This document shows positions 34,801 through 45,879 of a stretch of 64,000 bases of DNA, piece by piece. The DNA comes from Trachythela sp. YZ-2020 (Eukaryota > Cnidaria > Anthozoa > Malacalcyonacea > Clavulariidae). The stretch lies in contig JADLSH010000254.1 of NCBI GenBank assembly GCA_016169945.1, forward strand, positions 248,001-312,000, in the 5' to 3' direction. The translations under genes and the position numbers were made by a program. The notes below the pieces were generated by a model. It made no database searches. It saw only the letters and a list, made by a program, of their open reading frames with translations, and was not told the origin of the DNA. The stretch's first letter is position 1; each line of letters opens with the position of its first letter.

Positions 34801-37800
34801 TCAGTGCTTCATGTAAGGCTGTGTCACCGTCTTTGTCAGGGATATCAAGTCTCGCCCCTTCACGAACTAGAAGCTACAGAGAGAAAAATAACTTCGTTGT
34901 AATATTCAATCATCATACAAGTTAGTTACAGTATTTCGATATTTCAAACATGAAGGTCCAGTGTAAGTATTCAAAATCTTCAAAGCATCCAGCGACTACA
35001 AACTTAATTATTTCTGTACAAGTCATGCATTCCTTGATAGTTTAAAAATGTATATATTAGAAACCGTTTCGATATATTTTCACCGTTATAGATCTAGGGT
35101 TAGGTATACATGCCAATTGTGGTTTGTGTCTGAACTACCTGAAAAAGATTAAAATCACTTTGACGCCATGAAAATGCACTCCCTTTGTAAGGAAGTTAAG
35201 GGAGGATACTAAGCTTCTGAAGATGGACCCTCGCTCAAAACGTCGAATTGTTTTTAATCTTTTACAGGTACTGTAGTTCAGACACAAACCACGGCAGCAG
35301 TTTTTCTTGGTGTAGACATTCGGAAAGTTACTTACCCTAACAATTTGTGTATGTTGTCTCTCCACGGCAAGATGAAGTGGTGTTTGAAGATTAATATTTT
35401 GAATATTGATGTCTGCTTTACCCTAATAAACACCAAAAGAAGTTACGTTTGATTTGTGCACTTTTTCGTCTGAAATGAATGTATAGAATTTGAGGCTAAT
35501 TTTTAAAATATGGCATGGAAACTCGTTTACATTTTAGTCCGAAATAGGTTAATGGTTTCAATAACCTGGTGGCCCACTGCTACTCATATCTTCATGGGTA
35601 CCCCCCCCCCCCCCTCGCACCGGGAGAGCTCATCACAAGCCATTATATAATGCCAAGTGTGTCATCCAATGATTGTCATTGAATCATGATTGTCCTTGAA
35701 TCATGGTTTCGGGAGAAGTCAGTTTATATTTTAATACCAGAAGGTTTTAAGTATAAATATTTCGCTACGAACATACCTGTTTAACAAGAAGTTCAGCGAC
35801 CTCGACATGGTTGTTCAAAGCAGCCAGATGCAATGCAGAGTAACCGTCATCTTTCCTTTCATTCACGATCCACGGTCGAGGTAACTTGCTGAGCAAAATC
35901 TTCATTGCACTGTGTTAAAGAATATGAATCAATGATAATATTTGCAGGTTTCACTCAGGCTTTTAGCCAGGATACCAAAACTGGCCGTCAAACTGGTACT
36001 TTTTCAGGCTTTAGCTAAAGTTGGTTTGGTCGGTCACCTTGACTGGCAACCCTCCAGCCGTTATTTCGCGCCCTGTAATCCCTTTTGAAAAATTATTGCA
36101 GGTTGCAGTGAAATGTCACAACAAGTACAACTTGTTTTATGACATGCTATGCAACTACAGCATTCGTTTTGAATAACGGAAGAGTATTTCTTCATCGCAG
36201 GCAGGTTTCTTATGGTTATTGATTGGTTTTCAGCCACCACAAAAATCTGAACCTTCTCCAATACTGCCTGGATCTGCCTAATAGTATACAGATGTGTTTT
36301 TCTTTCAGTTTTTGAAGCTTACCTGGGGTTGCCTCTAAGTGCGGCATGTTGAAGTGAGTTGAAACCATTGTTGTTAGATAATGTGATGTCCGCACCCCCC
36401 TCCAACAACAGTGACACTATATCATCACGCTTCTTTGCAATGGCATCGTGCAGGGGGGTGTCCCCATCAGAATCCTAAAATGGAAAGTTTGTTTAGTGTT
36501 TCTGCATCGAAATCTAACGCGTGTTTATGGCTTTATATCCGTTGTAGTAACACTGGACCACTTGGAGATGACCCTTACCGTTTAGAACTTATAAAGCTAT
36601 TACCAGTATAAATAAAGTTAGATTAGTTTCGGTTTCCTCCTGTAGTAACACTGGATCAATAAGAGATGGCTCTTACTGGACCTCTAGGGAGAACAGTTTG
36701 GAACTGATAGAGCTATCCAGTATAAATAAAGTTAGTTTAGTTTAGGTTTACTCCTGTATAGTAACACTGGATCAATAAGGGATGTCCTTACTGGACCTCT
36801 AGGGAGAACAGTTTAGGACTGATAGAGCTATCCAGTATAAATAAAATTAGTTTAGTTTAGGTTTTCTCCTGTACAGTAGTAACACTGGATCAATAAGGGA
36901 TGGTTCTTACTGGACCTCTAGGGTGAACAGTTTAGAACTGATAGAGCTATCCAGTATATATAAAGTTAGTTTAGGTTTCCTCCTGTAGTAACACTGGATC
37001 AATAAGAGATGACACTTACTGGACCTCTAGGGAGAACAGTTTAGAACTGATAGAGCTATCCAGTATAAATAAAGTTAGTTTAGTTTAGGTTTCCTCCTGT
37101 AGTAACACTGGATCAATAAGAGAGGACTCTTACTGGATCTCTAGGGAGAACAGTTTAGAACTGATAGAGCTATCCAGTATAAATAAAGTTAGTTAAATTT
37201 AGGTTTCCTGTAGTAACACTGGATCAATAAGAGATGACACTTACTGGACCTCTAGAGAGAACAGTTTAGAACTGATAGAGCTATCCAGTGTGAACAAAGC
37301 TAGTTTAGTTTAGTCTAAACTCATCAATGTATACTGACCTGTAAACTGGAATGGCATTTTAAATCCAACATGACTTTCACGACCAAGACATGTCCTTTAT
37401 TCACCGCAACATGTAGTGGAGTTTGACGTCGTTTGTTTCTCGCATTGAGATCAGCTCCAGCTTTGCCTAACTCTTGTACTATATCTGCTTCGTCACCGAA
37501 TGCCGCGTGATGCATCGCACGGTCTCCGTCCTTATCCTACATAAGAGATATTGTGTAGAGTAAATTACTGATGGCTTTCAGAAAGCGTTACGGGACAGTG
37601 TTCAGATGGTGCTCAACGGCAGAAATATTGACATGCAGTTAAGCCCCGTAGAGACGAGCAAGTTTTCCTTGACAAGTTTTCCTTGACAAGTTTTCCTTGA
37701 CAAGTTTTCCTTGACAAGTTTTCCTTGACAAGTTTTCCTTGACAAGTTTTATTTGCCCGTGTGTACGGTAAAAAATTGACAAGTTTTCCTTGACAAGGAG

Positions 37801-40800
37801 CCTTGTTCAAAAGCTAGTCATGCCAGCTTTCGAACACGGACAATTGTTCGTGTGTACGGCCGACAAGGAAAACTTGACAAGGAAATGCGTAGTACGCCAC
37901 TGCACACTTATTTTCGATCTAGTCGAGCGGCCATTGCCACTATAAACATGAAGTATTCACTTGTGTCGTTAATACACGGGCTCGTAAAACTTGTCAAGGA
38001 AAAATTGATGGAAAAAAAACTTATTTGCCGTACACACGAACAAGTAAACTCGACAAGGAATTTGTCAAGGAAAACTTGCTCGTCTCTACGGGGCTTTATA
38101 GGAGCAAGTAAGTTAAAATAAATCTCATAATTCTATTAATCAGCTCACGCGTTCAGTCTTTATGATCTGACTACTAATATACTATATACACAAGGATACA
38201 CACTGTCTATACAATGAAACCAACCTCAATTTCTAAATTAGCATTCAGACCGATAAGTAGTTTGACTACGTCCATTTGTCCATTTTGACCGGCAGCTTGT
38301 AATGCAGTATGACCAGAGAATACACCATTCACCTAATTAAACACCACATATATATCCATATTAATTCTATGAGTTCACAGCAACCAGGTATAAAATCAGA
38401 CATGTTTCGCTTCTCTGGTTCCACAGCAGCTTATTGTAGAATACTACCTACACTGGACCACCACGTTTAATAAGTTACTTACGTCTGTTTCTCGTCTCAA
38501 AGCATCCTCAACTTTGGGTACATCTCCACTGGCAGCGGCCTTGACCAGCTCCTCAACTGGATCTCCAGATACGTGAGTTTCAAACAATTTCTTGAGTAGA
38601 GCACCTAGACGTTCTACAAGGTATCAAATAACGTGATTAGGAAGGCAAGACTACTACATATAATGGAAATAATTAACATTATTTTCTCACTCTGACAGCT
38701 GCTGGTAGACAGCCATCTGCTGAACAATAGTGCCTACTTATTCACTATGACTGTATACAATACCTCCAGAAGACCCAGCTAGCTGTGAACTTTCAGACGA
38801 CGCAACTCTTATCACAGCTGAAGGATTGTACGTCCACGATGTTCCACTGATATCAATCTGGAGAAATGGAATACATTCAACTTGATTGTGATATAAAGTT
38901 GACGATAGCTGTCAGTGACTAAAATTAAACTAACTTTATTTATACTGGATAGCTCTATCAGTTCTACATTGTTCTTTCTAGAAGTCCAGTAAGGGCCATT
39001 CCATAATGATCCAGTGTTACTACAGGAGGAAACCTAAACTACGCGGTAACTCTCTTTATACTGGATAGCTCTATCAGCTCTGCACTGTTCTGGAACTCCA
39101 GGGAGAACAATTTAGAACTAATAGAGCTATCCAGTATAAACAAAGTTTAAGCTGTAGTAGTTTTGCAATTTTATAAACAAACCTTAAGATCACCATCAGG
39201 GTAAACTTGCTGTATTCGACCAATCTTTCCAAGAGTCTATTAAATAAAAGTCATGCAACTATTTTATTCATTAAACTCATTATGAACCCGAGTTGTAGGG
39301 TATGAAGCCAGTGGATAAGCCAACTTATAGATATGACAGTAGCAATCTGCTACAAGAGTATATCCACCTTGTTGGCAGATGACGTCATCCCTTGAGTATA
39401 TAAGAAGCTACGGTGCAACTTTAGATAAAATGTTAAAAATCCCATCAGCAAAGCTGCTGGTATAAACGGGAGAACAGTGATTACAATTATCAACGTTACA
39501 CTTATTTTATATACAATATAAACATGCATATTCTTATACACTACAAGTTCTAAAAGATGCGTATAAACAGTACGTTTAAATTTTGAGAAGGATATCATTT
39601 CTCTAATGTTTAAAGGTAAAGAGTTCCAGTCTTTTGCACCAGCATACTTGAATGTTGATTGACCTATTGCACTGTTCACCTTCGGAAGATCAAGCAGCGT
39701 CTTATCCCTCAGGTTTCTGTTGTGCATGCAACGTCTGATATGTCATGATATCTAGGTTTCTTCCCGTTTCTGGGTTACTACTGGACAAGCTTAACAGGCT
39801 GTGTACAACCAGCAGCCTTATAAAAATAATAATTTATTCATTTAGATAGCGCGCATATATGTTATATAAGATACTCAAAGCGCTTTACATAGTAATAGCT
39901 CGAGATATACTAAAGCGTAATAAAATTTAAAATGTAGACTAAAATATAGTAGAAATCTATGATAAAAATGTTAAAACCCTATACAGTCCTAACCTATGAA
40001 AAGTGAAAAGCCTTCTTAAAAAGGAATGTTTTCAAATGTTTCTTAAATACTAAAATGTTTTCACAGTTCCGCACATTCAGAGGCAGTGAATTCCACAGTT
40101 GTGGAGCGGCATGTGCAAAGGCCCGATCTCCTAAAGTCTTACAGTTTGTTTTCGGGATATGTAACAGACTTTGGTCATCTGATCTTAAGTTACGTATCTG
40201 AGATAAAGCCTCTATACATAGTACTACATACCGCTTCCATGGCCTCTGTCCATTCTCCATGCCCCAGTTGTAAGCCTCTCACCCTCTCTACATCATTATA
40301 TATCTGAACCAGATCTCCGATATTGAACTGTGTTGCAGGGGAGGTGATAGGTGGGGTGGAGGGGGACATTGCCGTAGCACCACTACTACCCCCTGTTGCT
40401 CCTGAAACTTGAGTTAATACAGCAGGATTGAATGTCCACCTAAAACATGAAGATATGTTGAATTTCGCTGTCAACGTATCCAACATGCATAGTACAATCA
40501 TGCCTTGGTATAAAAGAAAATCAAGCTTTATTTCAAACATGAAGATATGTTGAACTTCGCTGTCAACGTATCCCACATGCATAGTACGATCATGCCTCGG
40601 TATAAAAGAAAATCAAGCTTCATTTCTGCAAAGCCCAACCGAAGGAGGTGGGCAGATTTATATTTGAGAAGGATCATCTGCTTGAATTGTGAAGACGAAC
40701 TGCAGAGAATGCACGATCTACACTGGCAATAGTTCAACCAGGCCTTAAAATATCGGTCGGTCACGGACATTGTCCGACCCATTCGTGAAATTGTCCGACC

Positions 40801-43800
40801 CAGAAAGAAACGCACCGGACATTCTGTCCGACCGAAGGAAAATTGAGGTTTACCGTTTGTCCGACCCAACTGTGTTGATGTCCGACCAAACTTTAACTTT
40901 GTCCGACGTAAATTTACCCCGTAAATGTTTATTAGTGCTGTTATGTGGTCCGCTAAGCGTGACAGCGGAGCCGGGTATTCGTTTGACCAGTCGCATCGTA
41001 AGTCAACACAAGTTTACTTTTAAAAGAATACATTTTCGCGCCAAACTAAACATAAGGCCATCGGACATAATTATAAAAATGTCCGACCCATTCTGAAAGA
41101 CACCGGACATTTTGACCGACGGCACTGCTGACCGATATTTTAAGGCCTGGAGAAGACGAACTACATACACATGTTTGTCAGTGTAAACGAACTGCAGTAC
41201 TGAGGCCGGTTGTACGAAGCCCGTGTAGCCTATCCGGTGGATAAATCGAAAATATCGATCAAGTTTATACATTCATCAAACAACCAAGCAAAAATATTTC
41301 AAATTGAATAGAACAATTATGTTTGCAACTACATATTAAGTGCATAAGATTTAAGTTCAATCATTCACAAAATGTGTGAAAGGGTTTTTTAATTTTGGCT
41401 TATCCACCGTTTAAGCTGAACGGCCTTCGTCGACCCCAGTACGTAATGTATTACGTCTTGACGGGTAGTTTATCTGTTCGCTGCGTTTATCAGACGAACT
41501 ATCAGAGGAAATATGTTTTTTTATCAACACCGTGTCAGTGTATAAGGAAGGTTCTTTGCTTCAAACGTCTAATATTTCTTCTGGCATGTTTGGGACCAAG
41601 ATGAATTAGAGCGAAATTAGAGCAAATTCACCTAATTCTAAATGACTTGTTTAAACCATTAACACTTTCGCCTTGACTGGTAAATTTTTTGATATACTGT
41701 ACATGCAAGACAGTGTAGAATAATAAAGAAGGGTGCAATAGGGCGCATTGCACCTTATTGGGTTAAAAAAATAAGAATCTCTACTGACCTATATCCACTA
41801 GGATATGTAACAATGAGCGAGATGCCCAAAATTTAGAATATTTAAGTCTGTGTAATAGTTGTCAAAAATATATTATTTTACTGCCTGAGCTCTTTAGGAA
41901 TTTGTCATTTCATATGACTATACTGTACTTTAAAAAATAAGAATCTCTACTGACCTATTTCCACTAGGATATGTAACAACAATATCATGATCTTCATCAA
42001 TACCAACAATAGTTCCAGCTGTGCTCAATGTCTAAATGGAAGAGTTTAAAATCATACACTCATAGCATGAAAATGGGTTTAAAAATGTCCGACCAAAATG
42101 AGATTAGATCTATCCCTTAAATTTGGTCAGACAGTTTTCAAATTGTGAATTGAGTAATACAATCAATTAATGTTATTCATGTTTATTAACACTGCAATTG
42201 TACAATCACAGACTTAACACATAAAATGAAATAGAACATTCAATTTAAAAATGCTGTATGGCTTTTCGATCAATATTTCAGCCCCTGTACACTTATGCTA
42301 AGTCTTCCTTCTCCGTTGGGAAGTTCCCGAGGAATTTCTCAATCAAAAGTAAGATAGTCTGGCATATTAGATGGCATACATTTATCTATTGTAAATACTA
42401 AATTTCCATAACACTACTTAGAATATACATTAAGATCACAAGAATTTGAGGTTGAAACATCTGCATAACGAAAATGCTTGCATGTACAGTATTTGATGAT
42501 GAATGTCACATTAAGATTGATGCTGCCATCTGTATATACTTTACCTCACACATTCCATCTGTCCAACCGCCATGACCATTTTGCAAAGACTGAACAATCT
42601 CTAAGTCTAGGTCTACAGTCACCAAATCATCAACTTGAAACTCACTCAAGGACTGTGGACGATTAGCACTGCTAGCACTTTCACCTGTCAAGCAAAATTA
42701 ATGTTCAAGTATGCTATCTTGTATACTAAATAAACTTTGTTTTGTTTAGTTTAGTTTGGTTTATGTTCTCTCATGTACAGTACAGTACAGTACAGTACAA
42801 TACAGTACATTGTAGTACAGTAAATTGCAGTACAGTACAGTACAGTAGTAACACTGGACCAAAAAGGGATTACTAGTCCTTTATGAACGGTTTAGAACTG
42901 ATAGAGCTACCCAGTATTCAGTTTAATTTAGGTTTCCTTCTGTGGTAACACTGGAACAATAAGGGATGGCCCTTACAGGATCTATACGAAGAACAGTGTA
43001 GAACTGATAGTCATGACATAGTAAATATAGTTAGTTTAGGTTTCCTCCCATCAGAGGTGGAAAACGTTTTTTTCTTTCTGGGAACCTGCGTTTCAAAATT
43101 AATTATTAATGAGGTTCAATGATCACTGATTGATTTTGACATTGAACTGATTGGAGTGTTGTTTCTTGATATTCAGTGGTGTTGAATTTGATATAGTGAA
43201 TACAAAATGCATTACAATTACTAGTCTATAGACTAGAGCATACTCTAGTTTGGTTAATACTCATCAGTTAATCATTAACTTTATAAATTTCTGTTAAACA
43301 TTTTCTGCAAAAGTTCAGATCCAAAAATATTTCTGGTAACTAGGTTCCTCTGCCTCCCATTAAGTAGGACTGAACTAATACTGTAAGAGATATATGGTTT
43401 AACTAGACCTCTAGAGAGAACAGTTTGGACAAAACTGATAAAACTATCCAGAATACAGTAAATAGATAAGATTATCTGCAGTGTGGTCTTAAACCTCACT
43501 CCTCCACAGAGTCTTCAGTGCGCTATAGAGGAACAAGTTAGTGGTGCGCTAGAGGAGCGAGTTAGACATACCAAGGAAACCAGCTGTAAATTGAGGTCCT
43601 AATTACCTATTAACTGGCAGTACACAGCTACCACTGTCGAGTATAATCGTCTGGAATTAGACAGAGTAAATACTAAAGTAGGGTGCATTGCCAGTTAATG
43701 GGTTAACAAGAGACACTGGCAGATAGTTTTGTTAACCCATTAACTCAGGCAGCACCATACCACTGACAAGTAAAATCGTCTGGCATTAGACAGCGTAAAA

Positions 43801-45879
43801 TACTAAAGTAGGGCGCATCTGGGAGCATTGCAAGCTAATGGGTTAAACAGGTATAAGTAAGTCAAAGCTAAAAATTACCATACCTAGCAATGGCAAGTGA
43901 TCACGATAATATGTTCCACCTTTTGAATCACTCAACACCTTCAAATCACACTGAAAATATACTGCATTCACTGAGTATGTTTATCACAATAAGTAGATGC
44001 ACAGAACAACATAGCAACATGATCTTACCATGCCTTCAAAGGCACAGAACAACATAGCAACATGATCTTACCATGCCTTCAAAGGCACAGAACAACATAG
44101 CAACATGATCTTACCATGCCTTCAAAGGCACAGAACAACATAGCAACATGATCTTACCATGCCTTCAAAGGCACAGAACAACATAGCAACATGATCTTAC
44201 CATGCCTTCAAAGGCAACACGATAAAGGTTTGTTGCTCCATTATCCCACAAAACATACGCTGCACTTCTTGGGTACAATGAACTCCAATCTTGAATTTCT
44301 GTCACTTTTCCTCGTCGACTTGTCCCTCCTTGAAGCAAGTACAAAACAGCAAAAATAATTCAGCACACTACAATACATTACAGAAAAAAAACAAGAAGCC
44401 TTCATACTACTTGTGAAATTTTCTTCGTCAAAGCAAGGAAAGACATATGCTCTTGGAAGACATATTCTTGTCTATTCGACTCATTCTACACACTCACTTT
44501 GAATGTTTTTTATAATTAAATCATGTAAAATACAAATGACATAGCCTCTTGTATATACCTAGTTTTGTATTTTACATGATTTAATTATTAAAAACATTCA
44601 AAGTGAGTGTGTAGAAAGAGTTGAATAGACAAGAATATGTCACAACTGTAACAATCTACTGTAACAATCCTCAGATTATATTGAAAATATGGTTAGAATT
44701 GGCTTTACCATCCTGTTCTTCCCACTGCCAATCAATTCCTCGGACAACTCTTGCACCAGGAAACAATCCACGAGCTGTTACTTTTTTACTCTTTCTTCTT
44801 GATTCAACCAACACCCTAGAATACACAACAGAGTGTTTTGAAGTTTATGCTAATTGTGCTAGGAATCGATTTCTGCCAGAGCAGGGTTCTTCACAGTTGT
44901 GAGCGCGGCAGGCAAAGGAGGTGTGTGAACAGGTAAGCGTCCCGCAATGCTGGAAAATGCCCACAGAAAATTTTGAAATCTGAAGTCTCTGAATACCATT
45001 TCCTGCATTTTGAGGAAAGATTAATAAGCTTTTATAGAATTCTAAACATTATAACAATAAAACGTCATATCAATTATAACCCGGGCACACCACTGTTTTA
45101 CACAAAATTGTTTACAACAAAATGCCTTTACACAAACTCTAGGATTCTCCAGGCGGTAATCAGTAGTCGTGGAAACGGTAAATTTTACCGGTTACCACCT
45201 GATAAGGAGAACTCTGCAGAGGGACTATAGTTGCATTTTTCACAACTGCTCCTGGTTTGGTCCGAAAATATGCATATAATTTTTACTCAAACTTTCCATC
45301 TACAAACATCTTCAACATTCAGTTCTATCGAGCGAGATGCCCAAAATTTAGAATATTTAAGTCTGTGTAATAGTTGTCAAAAATATATTATTCACTGCCT
45401 GAGCTCTTTTGCAATTTGGCATTTCATATGACTATTGCAAGCTCCTATATTGGGTGCCTAATTTCTCATTATTGTCAATGCAAGCGTCACATGTACATAA
45501 ATTCTGTTCACTTGATCAAGTTCGGCTTGATTTTGTACAATTAGATTTTATATTGGAACACATATGGTCACAGCATAAGTGAAAAGTGTGGGCAGTTAAT
45601 AGCCAGACCAGACTGTCTGCCTTTGTCTCGATCATGTTAAGTTATATTATATGGTCATTTAACAATTCTCCACATGACTTCTAATTAAAATGTCATGCTG
45701 AAAATACCTTTCATTCCCAGAAGTTGTAATCCTATAAAACCTGTGTCTTAGAGAATGCTTGTCACCATGGTAACATACAGAACACAGATCATAATTGGTA
45801 CATTCAGCACACTTCCATCGAATACCAAATATGGAGTGTTGACGACATCCATCACACATGATAGCATCATGCTTTAAAC
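28835..45879 (-). CDS. mib1: E3 ubiquitin ligase mind bomb (MIB1), coding exons 2-23
   Basis: Mind bomb ubiquitylates Notch ligands for endocytosis in the signalling cell. Exons (high to low): 45879-45708, 44815-44709, 44328-44201, 43950-43884, 42684-42545, 42031-41955, 40439-40232, 39236-39183, 38857-38764, 38613-38483, 38332-38225, 37536-37339, 36474-36323, 35909-35777, 35422-35336, 34873-34745, 33849-33668, 33061-32848, 31427-31349, 30341-30255, 29689-29592, 28975-28835. All have GT-AG borders and phases that close exactly (927 residues plus stop). Order: ZZ finger (CDGCRQ...[13 protein letters not shown]), second MIB/HERC2 ([17 protein letters not shown]), two MIB repeats ([18 protein letters not shown]), about eight ankyrin repeats (exons 11-18), RING 1 ([18 protein letters not shown]), RING 2 ([18 protein letters not shown]) and RING 3 (CPVCLD...[15 protein letters not shown]), with zinc ligands present. 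No first exon lies upstream within the window; a matching one is at 902-701, on the wrong side. Confidence 0.95.
29360..29582 (-). mobile_element. SINE copy, head truncated, one tail unit
   Basis: Minus-strand order: B-box-like GAGAATCGATTCC, body with the inverse of gctagagtcaaactgg, then about one 118-bp tail unit (gaggagg/accatcccttattac block). It lies in mib1 intron 22, ending 10 bp from the exon 22 donor. Confidence 0.7.
29762..30045. repeat. G-rich 12-bp minisatellite in mib1 intron 21
   Basis: About 16 perfect and several imperfect copies of GGGGTGAGGGAT on the plus strand. Regularly spaced runs of three or four G make it a candidate G-quadruplex array; the transcribed strand of mib1 is the C-rich complement. 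The His-Pro and Arg-Asp-Gly-Val frames are artefacts. Confidence 0.95.
30172..30238 (-). repeat. tRNA-like SINE head fragment
   Basis: Minus strand: GAACAGTGATTAGTGC (A-box-like), then GAGGTTCGATTACTGC (B-box-like) about 30 bp on. It lies 17 bp from the mib1 exon 21 donor. Confidence 0.6.
30524..30862. mobile_element. Foldback MITE with about 160-bp arms
   Basis: Arms 30,524-30,690 and 30,700-30,862 are inverted near-copies, sharing attgaagccagc, acttaacgccgaacattgg and gaagctattaaaaagt. There is almost no loop. It lies in mib1 intron 20. Confidence 0.8.
31640..32640. repeat. 118-bp satellite-like tandem array in mib1 intron 19
   Basis: Eight to nine head-to-tail copies of a unit containing gggtcgtgaatgtaatttg, ttcagggattgcattcattt, gtagcgaaacatgtctgat and agtgtcgaaacgttg. 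Copies are very similar by eye except the first and last. Within each unit, GACACTagactgcAGTGTC is a perfect stem followed by GAAACG. Single relatives of the aaccag...gcgaaacatgtctgat block occur near 31,490-31,540 and 38,375-38,430. It is unrelated to the SINE-tail unit of similar length. Confidence 0.93.
32690..32825 (-). repeat. SINE head and body fragment
   Basis: Minus strand: TGGCACAATGGTGAGTGC (A-box-like), then ACCGATTCCTG (decayed B-box) and a body with the inverse of ggtatacagtcaaactg. It ends about 20 bp from the exon 19 donor of mib1. Confidence 0.6.
33113..33449 (+). mobile_element. tRNA-derived SINE
   Basis: Head with A-box-like GGTGGCGCAGTCGTCAGAGC and B-box GAGTTCGATTATC. A central block follows, GTGGGTTTTCTCCGGGCACT then CCGGTTTCCTCCCAC, found in SINEs of many invertebrates, then a 3' region ending in a (TATG)n tail. 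It lies in mib1 intron 18. The central block resembles the body of the 118-bp-tail SINE family, suggesting related families. Confidence 0.75.
33487..33610 (+). repeat. Partial copy of the 33.1-kb SINE
   Basis: Shares gtcgtgggtttcc, cacagggaa, gttgac and gggtgngttaggatata with the SINE just upstream. Head and central block are largely deleted. Confidence 0.65.
33955..34735 (-). mobile_element. SINE with tandem 118-bp tail (five to six units)
   Basis: Minus-strand order: tRNA-like head (TTGATTAGTGCATGTGCC near 34,730), body with the inverse of gtttggtagagtcaaactgg, then five to six tail units down to about 33,955. Each unit contains ggatagctctatcagttc, cctagaggtccagtaag and gtgttactacaggagg on the plus strand. 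It lies in mib1 intron 17, abutting exon 17. Confidence 0.82.
35119..35292. mobile_element. Short TIR element (MITE) in mib1 intron 16
   Basis: Ends GTGGTTTGTGTCTGAACTAC and its inverse (with a small indel) face each other. The interior has CTGAAGATGGACCCTCGCTC next to AAAACGTCGAA, a motif seen in retroelement untranslated regions. One similar end occurs alone near 26,722. Confidence 0.65.
36540..37318 (+). repeat. SINE-tail 118-bp tandem array, plus orientation
   Basis: Six to seven units with gaactgatagagctatcc, agtataaataaagttag and ggtttcctcctgtagtaac, in mib1 intron 13, opposite to the gene. No tRNA-like head was found. Confidence 0.85.
37642..38095. mobile_element. Harbinger-type MITE with internal 14-bp repeats (454 bp)
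   Basis: Ends AGCCCCGTAGAGACGAGCAA and TTGCTCGTCTCTACGGGGCT are perfect inverted repeats flanked by TTA (37,639-37,641 and 38,096-38,098). Inside the left arm are six or more tandem copies of gacaagttttcctt, with inverted copies in the right arm. It lies in mib1 intron 12. Confidence 0.85.
38925..39150. repeat. SINE-tail units in opposed orientation
   Basis: About one and a half units in minus orientation (38,930-39,085), then a part unit in plus orientation (gggagaacaatttagaact, agagctatccagtataaa). Located in mib1 intron 9. Confidence 0.7.
39352..39730 (-). pseudogene. LINE reverse-transcriptase C-terminal end (relic 1)
   Basis: The minus strand encodes [20 protein letters not shown], then [18 protein letters not shown] and [14 protein letters not shown]. 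The WNSLP-x-x-IR block with FK-x-x-(L/V)-x-x-(H/Y)L is the conserved extreme C-terminus of CR1/L2-like LINE polyproteins. Only the 3' end is present, as expected for a 5'-truncated insertion. It lies in mib1 intron 8. Confidence 0.7.
39815..40215 (-). pseudogene. LINE reverse-transcriptase C-terminal end and 3' tail (relic 2)
   Basis: The minus strand encodes [20 protein letters not shown], then [17 protein letters not shown] and [15 protein letters not shown] 3' region follows with AAGCGCTTTGAGTATC, GCGCGCTATCTAAATG and an (ATT)n-like tail near 39,820. It is a second 5'-truncated CR1/L2-like copy in mib1 intron 8, starting about 16 bp beyond the exon 8 donor. Confidence 0.75.
40443..40630. 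repeat. Tandem duplication of about 93 bp
   Basis: Two adjacent copies share aacatgaagatatgttgaa, ttcgctgtcaacgtatcc and tggtataaaagaaaatcaag or close variants. Located in mib1 intron 7, just upstream of exon 8. Confidence 0.85.
40738..41150. mobile_element. TIR element with internal TGTCCGACC repeats (413 bp)
   Basis: Ends CCAGGCCTTAAAATATCGGT and its inverse are perfect inverted repeats. The interior is full of direct copies of tgtccgaccc-like motifs. No target duplication is visible. Located in mib1 intron 7. Confidence 0.75.
41764..41812 (-). repeat. Duplicated fragment of mib1 exon 7 with its splice donor
   Basis: About 48 bp nearly identical to 41,936-41,985, covering the last 30 or so bases of exon 7, the donor AG|GTCAGTAGAG and the start of the intron. 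It lies within intron 7 and cannot act as an exon alone because it has no acceptor. Confidence 0.8.
41813..41930. repeat. Dispersed repeat of about 110 bp, copy 1
   Basis: gcgagatgcccaaaatttag, aatatttaagtctgtgtaat and tgcctgagctcttt are shared in order with 45,333-45,440. It sits between the duplicated fragment and the true exon 7. Confidence 0.85.
42735..43055 (+). repeat. SINE-tail units with (ACAGT)n expansion
   Basis: Two to three diverged units in plus orientation (gaactgatagagctaccc, ggtttccttctgtggtaac). The first contains an expanded tacag-type pentanucleotide run at 42,775-42,845. mib1 intron 5. Confidence 0.75.
43998..44212 (-). repeat. Five tandem 43-bp copies of the mib1 exon 4 / intron 4 junction
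   Basis: On the minus strand each unit reads CTTTGAAGGCATG|GTAAGATC and continues CATGTTGCTATGTTGTTCTGTG. The copy at 44,170-44,212 contains the real end of exon 4; the other four lie in the intron. All carry the same donor sequence. Reading through from the true exon end meets TGA after 11 codons. Confidence 0.92.
44459..44641. mobile_element. Palindromic MITE (183 bp) in mib1 intron 3
   Basis: GACATATTCTTGTCTATTCG... and its near-perfect inverse ending GAATATGTC. Arms are about 75 bp, with tgtaaaatacaaatgacata near the loop. No target duplication fixed. Confidence 0.8.
45333..45440. repeat. Dispersed repeat of about 110 bp, copy 2
   Basis: Matches 41,813-41,930 nearly base for base. Located in mib1 intron 2. 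Confidence 0.85.

Noticed and set aside
35210..35260. Possible hammerhead ribozyme (CTGAAGA ... AAAACGTC); a similar motif near 16,085-16,125 on the minus strand
   Set aside because: The GAAA core is mutated in one copy and the CUGANGA box in the other, and stem II does not pair well. At best these are relics.
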